A DNA stretch of 28,899 bases, taken from the NCBI GenBank assembly GCA_019658985.1, contig JAIFWS010000006.1, positions 1 to 28,899 on the forward strand, read 5' to 3'. Both the position numbers and the translations under genes were made by a program. The notes under the pieces were generated by a model. It saw only the letters and a program-made list of their open reading frames with translations, was not told the origin of the DNA and did no database searches. The DNA is from Candidatus Parcubacteria bacterium. GTDB taxonomy: Bacteria; Patescibacteriota; Minisyncoccia; Minisyncoccales; Staskawiczbacteraceae. Below, one piece after another: positions 1-6,834 of the stretch. The stretch's first letter is position 1. Every line of letters starts with the position of its first letter.

Positions 1-30
1 AAGAGGGATTTATTATACGTTGTGTAATAG

Positions 31-1023
31 CTAAAAAATCCGATTTGCATACTGCTTTTTCATTTTTTTTAAGAACTTGAGCAGGGAATTCGGCAGGCAA
101 AGCAGGATGGTCGCGGGAATCGTATAGAGCGGGTACCGGTAGAATTCTTTCCAAATAATGTAAAAATTATTAAACGAATATTTCAAATCGGTGGCTTTGG
201 CTTTGATGACCACCTTGGGCAGGCTTTTGGAAAAGAGGTCCAGCTCTTCGTTGATGAATGTATCGCTATAGCCGAAGGTCTTCAGTTTTTTTAAAAGCCT
301 TACGTTGTACATAAAAGTGAATAAGGCTGTGCCGTTTTTGTTCCACTTATAATCCTGTCCGGTAAAGAGTACCGGATAACTCAAATGCGCCAACGGCAGG
401 GGGGATTTGATGATCATCCGCATGATAATCTCGTAGTATATTCCGAGGCCCTCGTACTGGGTGATTTGCTGCCGGGCTTTCAGCCACAAATCCTTGTTGA
501 ACATGAATATTCCCAAGATGCCTTCACAAAATCCCTTGCGGTAGAATTCTTCCGCCCCCGTTGAATAATCAATCAGGCTTTCGTTGATATTACTTACCCT
601 TTTAGTTGAGGCTTCGTGGTTTACGAAGGGATGGAAACCGATGCTCAGCACTGCCACTTCTTTTTTTGAAAGGAAATCAACGATGAACTTTAGGGCGCCG
701 TTTTGGATAAAATCGTCGTCGCCGATGTGCCAGCAGTATTTGCCGCGGGACTTGGTAACGGCGGCAATCGTGTTGCCGTCAAAGCCGATGTTTTTTTCAT
801 TGCGGAAATATTTGATATTGGGGAATTTTTGGACGTATTCTTCACACACTTGGCGGGTATTATCCTGGCTATCGTTATCGGAAATAACCACTTCAATGGA
901 ATTTTTAACTTGCAGGTCGTCAAATTGGGCAGTGATGTGGTCCAGGCAGATTCTCAGGTAATGAGCCCGGCTGCGAGTGGGAATCGCAATGCTTAATAAA
1001 ATGCTTCGGTCAGATTGATCCAT
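31..1023 (-). CDS. Family 2 glycosyltransferase
   Basis: This 330-residue protein has the GT-A fold signature of GT2 enzymes, which move a sugar from a nucleotide donor to a lipid- or saccharide-linked acceptor at the inner face of the membrane. Visible motifs are the N-terminal SIAIPTRSR strand (residues 11-19), the nucleotide-binding ISDND stretch (about 48-52) and the metal-binding GDDD (101-104). The C-terminus holds a hydrophobic stretch followed by a Lys-rich tail, suggesting membrane association. It resembles the abequosyltransferase type found beside CDP-sugar genes, but acceptor and donor cannot be read from the sequence. I start it at ATG 1023, which overlaps the upstream epimerase gene by 14 bases; a TTG at 1035 is the alternative. 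The overlap implies co-transcription and translational coupling with the epimerase. Confidence 0.88.
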   Translation of the reverse strand: MDQSDRSILLSIAIPTRSRAHYLRICLDHITAQFDDLQVKNSIEVVISDNDSQDNTRQVCEEYVQKFPNIKYFRNEKNIGFDGNTIAAVTKSRGKYCWHIGDDDFIQNGALKFIVDFLSKKEVAVLSIGFHPFVNHEASTKRVSNINESLIDYSTGAEEFYRKGFCEGILGIFMFNKDLWLKARQQITQYEGLGIYYEIIMRMIIKSPLPLAHLSYPVLFTGQDYKWNKNGTALFTFMYNVRLLKKLKTFGYSDTFINEELDLFSKSLPKVVIKAKATDLKYSFNNFYIIWKEFYRYPLYTIPATILLCLPNSLLKFLKKMKKQYANRIF

Positions 1024-1567
1024 GATTTTTAACAAATTCTTTAAAACTTTTTGCGCTTGAATCTTTATTCGAAAGAATTGGCGTGATTCCGTGCGGCCAG
1101 GAAATATTCAAATCGGGGTCGTTCCAAATGATCTGCCGTTCGGACTCCGCCGAATAATGGTTATCCATTTTGCAGATAAGGATAGTATTGTCTTCCAAGG
1201 TGCAGACGGCGTGGCCAAAGCCCCGCGGCACGTAAATCATTTTTTTATTTTCCGCGCTGATAATGGCGCTGCCGTACTGGCCGAATGTTTCCGAACTTTG
1301 GCGCAGATCAACGAAAATATCCATGATTTTTCCCTGCACTACCCGTACCAGTTTGCTTTCTGAAAACGGCGGCAGTTGGAAGTGGATGCCGCGGATCGTC
1401 CCGGCTTTTTTGGAAAGCGACTGGTATTCGTGGATCCACGGCCGCGCGATGCCATGCGTTTTAAAAATCCCTTCATCGAGTGTCTTCATAAAAAAACCAC
1501 GCTCATCTTCCTTGGACTCCAGTTCGATTTCAAAAACCCCTTTTATTTCCAGTTCGCGTATTTTCAC
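1010..1567 (-). CDS. rfbC: RmlC-type NDP-4-keto-6-deoxyhexose 3,5-epimerase
   Basis: This is a 185-residue cupin of the dTDP-4-dehydrorhamnose 3,5-epimerase family, about the usual length. The catalytic His lies in IRGIHFQ (His62), the second conserved His in GFGHAV (His119), the catalytic Tyr in DNHYSAE (Tyr138), and the conserved NDPDL block is at 149-153. The family inverts C3 and C5 of a 4-keto-6-deoxy sugar nucleotide. No rmlA, rmlB or rmlD is present here. The nearest 4-keto-6-deoxy sugar producer is the CDP-glucose cytidylyltransferase/dehydratase fusion at 2172-3959, so the substrate may be CDP-linked rather than dTDP-linked; that is inference. The start is a GTG with no Shine-Dalgarno sequence. 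A TATTAA box 12 bases upstream would give only about a 6-base leader. Confidence 0.88.
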   Translation of the reverse strand: MKIRELEIKGVFEIELESKEDERGFFMKTLDEGIFKTHGIARPWIHEYQSLSKKAGTIRGIHFQLPPFSESKLVRVVQGKIMDIFVDLRQSSETFGQYGSAIISAENKKMIYVPRGFGHAVCTLEDNTILICKMDNHYSAESERQIIWNDPDLNISWPHGITPILSNKDSSAKSFKEFVKNHGSI

Positions 1568-1600
1568 GGAATGTTGCTTTTAATATTGAAAATGATACTC

Positions 1601-1633
1601 TATAAATCACGTATTCCTTGTCTCTGGTGGGAG
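1601..1633 (+). promoter_or_regulatory. Candidate -10 box and strong ribosome binding site of the Nudix-like gene
   Basis: A TATAAA box lies at 1601-1606 and a GGGAG Shine-Dalgarno sequence at 1629-1633, six bases before ATG 1640. No convincing -35 box sits 16-18 bases upstream of the -10. The predicted leader is about 27 bases. The ribosome binding site decides the start of the Nudix-like gene. Confidence 0.45.
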
Positions 1634-1639
1634 AAAATC

Positions 1640-2140
1640 ATGTTGGCGTGGTTTCTGCGCAAGACGCTGGTGTGGCTGTTGGGGTTTGTTGACCGGTATC
1701 AGCCCTACGGACCGGCACTTTTCAACGCTCTGGCCCGGCTGATGCCGATGGTGGCGATCGAAGCGGTGTGTTTCCGACGTGCTGCTGGCGGGGATGAAGT
1801 CTATCTGCTCCAGCGATCAGGTGCGGAATCCGCCTATCCTGGCCAATGGCATTGTCCGGGATCCATCCTCCGAATGGGCGAGACGGTTGAAGATGTCTTC
1901 CGGCGGCTCGAGGAAAAGGAATTCGGGTCGGGGCTCCGGAGCTGGCATTTTCTCTTCAACATCAACAACCGGAAGGAGGCCAGGGGACACGGATTTTCCG
2001 TCGTCCATCTGTGCATGATGAAGGAAGAGGACGCCGGCCGGGGCAGGTGGTTCCGGGTAGATAAGCTGCCCGCAGAGATCGTTGACTGGCATCGGGATCA
2101 GCTCATTCCCCAGGCGCTACAGTGCTGGCAGGGTAATTGA
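1640..2140 (+). CDS. Nudix-like protein with a degenerate Nudix box (GC-rich cassette 1)
   Basis: This 166-residue protein carries the Nudix hydrolase core: a strand region at 38-58 and a box-like segment at 74-97 after GQWHCPG. Nudix enzymes cleave nucleoside diphosphates linked to another moiety, using Glu residues of GX5EX7REUXEEXGU to hold metal. Aligned to that pattern, E81, R89, E94 and G96 are kept, but the Glu after Arg is Leu90 and the first Glu of the EE pair is Lys93, so the metal site is altered and activity is uncertain. The N-terminus is hydrophobic and could contact the membrane. I use ATG 1640 because it has a GGGAG six bases upstream; an open frame extends back into rfbC but would overlap it antisense. 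The gene is monocistronic, ends in its own terminator, and is richer in G+C than its neighbours (34 of 60 at 1921-1980). Confidence 0.75.
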   Translation: MLAWFLRKTLVWLLGFVDRYQPYGPALFNALARLMPMVAIEAVCFRRAAGGDEVYLLQRSGAESAYPGQWHCPGSILRMGETVEDVFRRLEEKEFGSGLRSWHFLFNINNRKEARGHGFSVVHLCMMKEEDAGRGRWFRVDKLPAEIVDWHRDQLIPQALQCWQGN

Positions 2141-2145
2141 CCCAT

Positions 2146-2173
2146 GGCGTGCTTTTACAAGCGCGCCTCTTTT
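2146..2173 (+). terminator. Intrinsic terminator of the Nudix-like gene
   Basis: A 9-bp stem (GGCGTGCTT with AAGCGCGCC, one G-U pair) closes a 4-base loop and is followed by TCTTTT. It starts five bases after the Nudix-like stop codon. The T-tract overlaps the last bases of the convergent fusion gene. The minus strand has no T-run after the stem, so it serves the plus strand. Confidence 0.75.
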
Positions 2174-3959
2174 AATCCTTAAAGTTGGCGTTGTGCCACT
2201 GGAATGTTTCTTTTATTCCTTGCTCGAATGTTGTTTTTGGTTCCCAATGCAGTTTTTCCTTTGCCTTGGACCAATCCAGATATTGCGCGGGGATTTCGTT
2301 TTTGGCCGTGTTTAAAATTTTGTAGCTGATATGTTCATTTAATGCCTGTTCTGATTTTTTGATGACATCGATAACGCTGAAAATATTTTCCGATCCGAAA
2401 TTAAAAGCTTCGCCGAAGTTTTGTTTATGGTTTGCCAGTTTGATACAGCCGTCGACGATATCTTTTACATAAGTGTATTCACGGATCATCGTCCCATCGC
2501 TTCTGAGCAGGAGTTCTTTTTTATCCCTGATGGATTTTATGATGTCGGGGATGATGCGGGAAAAATTAGCGTCTCCCGGTCCGAATACATTAGAAAAACG
2601 GGTAATTAAAATAGGGAGGCCGTAGGTTTTGGCGTAGGTCTGGGCAATTAAATCAGCGGATGATTTGGAAACGTCGTAGGGGTGGTCTCCTTGCAGGGGA
2701 GAAGTTTCGGTGTAGGGAAGCTGTTTGGCTTTCCCATAGGCTTTGTCCGAAGAGACGATAATGATTGATTCAAGGTTTTGGCGATTCCTGCAGATTTCCA
2801 AAATATTAACCGTTCCCATGATATTGGTTTCAATGGCGTCATACGGATTAGTGTAAACTTCATGGACTAAAGGTTTGGCGGCAAAATGAAAAACCACCGA
2901 AGGATTTTCTGTTTCAAAAATGTCAGCAACTTTTTTATCGCGAACGTCCATCTGGTATAAAACCGCGCCAGCTGGGACGTTAGTTCTTTTGCCCGACGAC
3001 AAGTCATCGATGATAATCACTCGTTGGTTTCGTTTTACTAGTTCTCCTGCTAAGTTACTGCCGATAAATCCGGCGCCGCCGGTGATCAAAACAGTTTTTT
3101 GTTGCGCGGCCGGTGGAGTTGGGGAAGGTTTTTGGGGGACCGGGAGAAGTCCGGTGGATTCTTGCGGCTTGGTGTCCCAAATTTTCCATTTAGGATCTTT
3201 TTCCCAAAGGCCGTTTAAGTGCAGTAAATCTTTATAGGTGTCCATGCCATACCAAAAGCCTTCGTGTTTATATAAGCCTAATTGTTTTTTCTCAATCAAA
3301 CGTATCAGGCCGTCTTCAATCATGTCTCCCGGCTGGAGCACGTCAAAAAATTCTTTGTTGAAAACCATAAACCCGCCGTTGACGTAGTCATAGAGCATGG
3401 GCTTCTGGGCAAATTCAGTAACCATGCTATCAGCATCGCTATTTACCAAACCCCATCGCGATTCAGGATGCACACCGGTGATCGTTCCCATTTTCCCGTG
3501 GGATTTATGGAATTCGATGAGTTTATCGATATCGATATTGGAAACGCCGTCGCCGTAAGTCACCATGAAGATGTCTTCGGTGATGTGTCTTCTGACTTTT
3601 AAAACCCGCTCTCCGTGAGGGGTTTCCAGGCCCGTTTCCGCAAATGTGATATTAAAATCTTCTTCTGTGCCACCATTCTCAAAAAAATCGGTGATTTTCC
3701 CCTCTGAGGAATTGAGAAGGAAATCGTTACTATGGCGCCGTTGGTTTAAAAAATAATCTTTAATGTAGTTGCTTTTATATCCGAGGGCTAAAACAAAATC
3801 ACGATACCCATAATGGTTGTAAATCTTCATGATGTGCCAAAGCACGGGTTTGCCGCCAATTTCCACCATGGGCTTAGGCCTTACATCCGTTTCTTCCTTC
3901 ATTCTGGTGCCCATTCCGCCACAAAGGATGATCGTTTTAATGTTTTTGTAATCGGTCAT
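2172..3959 (-). CDS. Fused glucose-1-phosphate cytidylyltransferase / CDP-glucose 4,6-dehydratase-like protein
   Basis: This 595-residue protein joins two consecutive steps of CDP-6-deoxyhexose synthesis. Residues about 6-263 match RfbF: nucleotide-binding CGGMGTR (13-19), RPKPMVEIGGKP (27-38) and YGDG (135-138). This half makes CDP-glucose from CTP and glucose-1-phosphate. Residues 264-288 form a Pro/Gln-rich linker. Residues 289-595 are an extended SDR with the NAD-binding TGGAGFIGS (293-301), SSDKAYG (403-409) and the catalytic YDVSK (Tyr428, Lys432). SDK.Y, AAKPLV and the C-terminal SKAKEKLHW resemble RfbG, which converts CDP-glucose to CDP-4-keto-6-deoxyglucose. The start is ATG 3959; a TTG at 3980 would add seven residues. 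In the organisms I know, RfbF and RfbG are separate proteins. The gene shares a divergent promoter region with the GT4 at 4065. The second domain could be another SDR dehydratase or epimerase. Confidence 0.87.
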   Translation of the reverse strand: MTDYKNIKTIILCGGMGTRMKEETDVRPKPMVEIGGKPVLWHIMKIYNHYGYRDFVLALGYKSNYIKDYFLNQRRHSNDFLLNSSEGKITDFFENGGTEEDFNITFAETGLETPHGERVLKVRRHITEDIFMVTYGDGVSNIDIDKLIEFHKSHGKMGTITGVHPESRWGLVNSDADSMVTEFAQKPMLYDYVNGGFMVFNKEFFDVLQPGDMIEDGLIRLIEKKQLGLYKHEGFWYGMDTYKDLLHLNGLWEKDPKWKIWDTKPQESTGLLPVPQKPSPTPPAAQQKTVLITGGAGFIGSNLAGELVKRNQRVIIIDDLSSGKRTNVPAGAVLYQMDVRDKKVADIFETENPSVVFHFAAKPLVHEVYTNPYDAIETNIMGTVNILEICRNRQNLESIIIVSSDKAYGKAKQLPYTETSPLQGDHPYDVSKSSADLIAQTYAKTYGLPILITRFSNVFGPGDANFSRIIPDIIKSIRDKKELLLRSDGTMIREYTYVKDIVDGCIKLANHKQNFGEAFNFGSENIFSVIDVIKKSEQALNEHISYKILNTAKNEIPAQYLDWSKAKEKLHWEPKTTFEQGIKETFQWHNANFKD

Positions 3960-4064
3960 TTTGATTGATCTTTTAGGCAATACATTATATGATACTATTA
4001 TAATTTAAGCTTATTTACAAGGTGGAATGGGCTTGGAGAGGGGTTTAAAATATGGACAGATTTC
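3960..4064. promoter_or_regulatory. Divergent promoter region between the fusion gene and the GT4 operon
   Basis: Perfect TATAAT boxes occur on both strands: at 3984-3989 reading leftward (leader to ATG 3959 about 18 bases) and at 3999-4004 reading rightward (leader to ATG 4065 about 54 bases). No consensus -35 is seen at the usual spacing for either, so the assignment rests on the -10 boxes and on the gene arrangement. Confidence 0.5.
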
Positions 4065-5216
4065 ATGCAGAAAAAATGCAAGATAGCTTTTTTTATCCCA
4101 TCCCTCGGGAGCGGAGGGGCCGAGAGGAATATGGTGAATATTCTGGCCTCCATCGACCGTCAGCAATATAGCGTAAGTCTGGTCCTGGCGGAAAAATCCG
4201 GCGTGTTCCTGGACCAAATACCCAAAGATATTCCGTTGGTGGATTTGCGGGGCTCATCGGCGATAAACGTATTTTTCAAACTGCTTCAATATCTTCGGCG
4301 GGAAAAACCGGACATTTTTGTCTCGATGTTCACCCGTTTTAATTTGATAGCCCTTCTGATCAAAATGGTTTCGGGTTTAAAAACCCGTTTTCTTATTATC
4401 GAACATACCACGCCTTCCAGGCTTCACCTGACGGCAAAAAGATTTTCCCATAAAATCATCGCGTATTTTTTCCTTTCCAGTTTATTGAAATTTTTCTACC
4501 CGCGCGCGGATAAGATTATTTGTGTTTCCGCCGGTATTCAAGAAGATGTGGCCAAGTTTATTCCAATTTCTGATAAAATAACCGTCGTTTATAATCCGGT
4601 TATCAGCGGGCAAGTGCATCAATTGGCAGCGCAGCGCACAGAGCATTCCTGGCTCGTTGATAAAAAAGTGCCGGTGGTGATGGCCATGGGACGCCTGGTT
4701 GCCGCCAAAGATTATCCAACGTTATTGAAAGCATTCACATTGGCTTCAGCCCAAATGCCGCTCCGTCTTATTATTTTGGGCGAAGGGATAGGGAAAGAGC
4801 CGCTCGTGGCCCTCGCCAGAAAGATGAATATTTCCGATAGTGTTGATTTTCTGGGTTTCAAAAATAATCCGTATGGTTATTTGTCCGCCGCGGATCTGTT
4901 TATCAGTTCTTCCATGCGGGAAGGCTTTTCAAATGCAATTGTCGAAGCTATGGCTTGCGGCGTTCCAGTGATTGCCACGCGCTGCGCCGGCCCCGAAGAA
5001 ATTATTGAAGATGGAAAGAATGGCATTTTGGTTCCCATTGGAGCCGAAAAAACATTATCAGAGCAGATTATAAGGGTTTTAACCGATAAAGTATTATCGG
5101 AAAAATTATCAATGGAAGGCAAGAAGCGCTCGGATTTTTTCCAAGTCGAAAAAAGCGTCAACGGATACAGCGACGTCTTCCAGGAATTAATGGGCGCTGC
5201 CAATACCGCAATATGA
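4065..5216 (+). CDS. Family 4 glycosyltransferase (GT-B fold)
   Basis: This 383-residue retaining GT-B enzyme has the N-terminal acceptor domain opening with IPSLGSGGAERNMVNIL and a C-terminal donor domain with the GT4 E-x7-E motif in REGFSNAIVEAM (Glu286 and Glu294), followed by GVPVIATRCAGPEEII. GT4 enzymes of this kind add hexoses or N-acetylhexosamines to a lipid-linked glycan on the cytoplasmic side. The start at ATG 4065 places the first beta strand where the family has it. It has no Shine-Dalgarno sequence; the GGAGAGGGG at 4035-4043 is badly spaced for it. It is the first gene of an operon with the membrane protein at 5213 (4-base ATGA overlap) and asnB. Donor and acceptor are unknown. 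Confidence 0.9.
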   Translation: MQKKCKIAFFIPSLGSGGAERNMVNILASIDRQQYSVSLVLAEKSGVFLDQIPKDIPLVDLRGSSAINVFFKLLQYLRREKPDIFVSMFTRFNLIALLIKMVSGLKTRFLIIEHTTPSRLHLTAKRFSHKIIAYFFLSSLLKFFYPRADKIICVSAGIQEDVAKFIPISDKITVVYNPVISGQVHQLAAQRTEHSWLVDKKVPVVMAMGRLVAAKDYPTLLKAFTLASAQMPLRLIILGEGIGKEPLVALARKMNISDSVDFLGFKNNPYGYLSAADLFISSSMREGFSNAIVEAMACGVPVIATRCAGPEEIIEDGKNGILVPIGAEKTLSEQIIRVLTDKVLSEKLSMEGKKRSDFFQVEKSVNGYSDVFQELMGAANTAI

Positions 5217-6829
5217 ATACCGTCATAGGATTTTTCCAAAGTATCGTCCAAAAAGCAGTCTTGAAAAAAAAGATACTATTTTTTATTCTGGCGGGCTTTA
5301 TTGCCATCGGATGCGTCGGCGTATTGGATGTCGGTTTGGCGCTCGGGTTAACGGTGGTTGTTTTCCTCAGTTCAATCACGTGTATTGTATTATATAAATG
5401 TTGCGGGAAGGATCCCTCTCCTTACTTGATTTTCTTTTTAGTGCTTTCGATCCATCTTGCGGCAGCGATTTTTATTTGGTTTACCGGTTTTAAACCCTTT
5501 AGCGGCGGATCTGATTACGAAGGATATCACCAAGCCGCAGTCTCACTTTCGGGCCGGTTTGTCCATGGCGATTTTTCACTGGCCGGGCTCCATGTAATGC
5601 ATTTTTTCCCGGTATTTATGGCGGTCTTTTATATTTTAACTTCGGCCGAAATGATTGTTGGGCAATGCCTGGTAGCTTTCTTCGCTGGCATTTCCGTACT
5701 GCTCATGTATTTTTTGGCGCGCGAAATCGGCAGCTCTAAAAAATCAGCGGCCCTGGCTTGCCTGATTGTCGCCGCCTATCCTAGTTATCTGTATTTTGGC
5801 AGCGTATTGCTAAAAGACACGATGGTGATCCCGCTGGTCCTTGCCACTCTTTTGTTATTGATTCGCATGATAAAGAACGGTCCGGGATTAAAGTTTGTCG
5901 CCTTTTTCCTCATTTTAATCGCTTTGGTAAATCTGCGGTTTTATGTGGGTTTTGCGGTTTTGTTTACATTCGTTGTTTGTTGGTTTTTCCTTTCCTCAAT
6001 GCCCAGGAAACACCGGATAAGCCAGGGCATCGTGATGATTTTAATTCTGGGATTTTCCCCGTATCTGCTGGGGTATGGATACTTTGGCTTAAAGCCCCTG
6101 ACATATTTTCTAAATAGGGATGTTGTAACCCGGTATCGGGAAGTGGTGTATGCGCCTTCCCCTGATTTTATAAAACCTACGCCTCTGGATTCAAAAAAGG
6201 ATCCGGGAAGCGTGGCGGTTAAAAAAAATCCTTCTACTGGAGCCGGAGGTTCTTCTATTCAATATATTTTTAGTGACCATCCGCCCGATGACAATAAAGA
6301 GCCGCAAGCCCAGGTGATCCCTGAGCCTTCAGAGAATTCCGGCAAGGGGTCTTCGTTTGTGGTTTCTGCGGGGTTCGATAATCCTTTTGAATTTGTAAAA
6401 AATTACCTGCTTTCTTTTACTTATAGCGCCTTTGGGCCGTTCCCGTGGCAGCTCCGGTACCAAAGACACCTTCTTTTCTTGCTTGAAACGATTCCCTGGT
6501 ATATTATTCTCGGATTTTTCTTCCATAGTGTTTATACCCTTATTAAAAAGCGCGGGTGGTTTGCGTTTTTTGGCACGTATAAATTTGCTCTGCCGATCGT
6601 GATGTTTTCCGCCATGGCTTTTGGGGCTCTTTCGCTTTACATAAATAATTTTGGCATTATTATCCGTATCCGCATGCCGATGTTTATCGTGCTCATGTGT
6701 GTCATTTCGCTCGGTTTCACCCAGACTTTTGTCACTCAAAAACGCCTCGAGTGGATCAGGAACACGTTGCCGATAAAATATATCGAATCAGTAGGAGCTT
6801 GGGCGCGCAAGAATATATTTAATCCTTAA
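5213..6829 (+). CDS. Polytopic membrane protein, probable GT-C-type glycosyltransferase or polymerase
   Basis: This 538-residue protein is mostly hydrophobic segments: two near residues 18-58, several from 78 to 275, and more from about 430 to 505. The first outer loop contains GGSDYEGYHQAA, reminiscent of the acidic loop motif of family 39/ArnT-like enzymes, and YPSYLYFGSVLLKD follows a later segment. Such proteins use polyprenyl-phosphate sugars or polymerise or modify the glycan outside the membrane. A hydrophilic stretch at about 310-400, rich in Pro, Ser, Lys and Asp, lies between membrane segments and looks like an extended exterior loop. The ATGA overlap with the GT4 gene shows coupling; asnB follows after 5 bases. 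The specific role (polymerase or sugar transferase) cannot be decided from sequence alone. Confidence 0.75.
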   Translation: MNTVIGFFQSIVQKAVLKKKILFFILAGFIAIGCVGVLDVGLALGLTVVVFLSSITCIVLYKCCGKDPSPYLIFFLVLSIHLAAAIFIWFTGFKPFSGGSDYEGYHQAAVSLSGRFVHGDFSLAGLHVMHFFPVFMAVFYILTSAEMIVGQCLVAFFAGISVLLMYFLAREIGSSKKSAALACLIVAAYPSYLYFGSVLLKDTMVIPLVLATLLLLIRMIKNGPGLKFVAFFLILIALVNLRFYVGFAVLFTFVVCWFFLSSMPRKHRISQGIVMILILGFSPYLLGYGYFGLKPLTYFLNRDVVTRYREVVYAPSPDFIKPTPLDSKKDPGSVAVKKNPSTGAGGSSIQYIFSDHPPDDNKEPQAQVIPEPSENSGKGSSFVVSAGFDNPFEFVKNYLLSFTYSAFGPFPWQLRYQRHLLFLLETIPWYIILGFFFHSVYTLIKKRGWFAFFGTYKFALPIVMFSAMAFGALSLYINNFGIIIRIRMPMFIVLMCVISLGFTQTFVTQKRLEWIRNTLPIKYIESVGAWARKNIFNP

Positions 6830-6834
6830 TCACG

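Noticed and set aside
1376..1639. Extension of the Nudix-like gene upstream into rfbC
   Set aside because: It would be antisense to the conserved epimerase and has no ribosome binding site; ATG 1640 has a strong one and fits the Nudix fold.
4027..4086. A 19-codon upstream frame from ATG 4027, overlapping the GT4 start
   Set aside because: A leader peptide is possible, but the Shine-Dalgarno-like AAGGTGG is too close to the ATG and no regulatory pattern such as a codon run is seen.
4052..4171. A 39-codon frame from ATG 4052 with AGAGGGG about eight bases upstream
   Set aside because: The translated product is unlike any protein and runs out of frame inside the clear GT4 gene; the site is probably chance G-richness.
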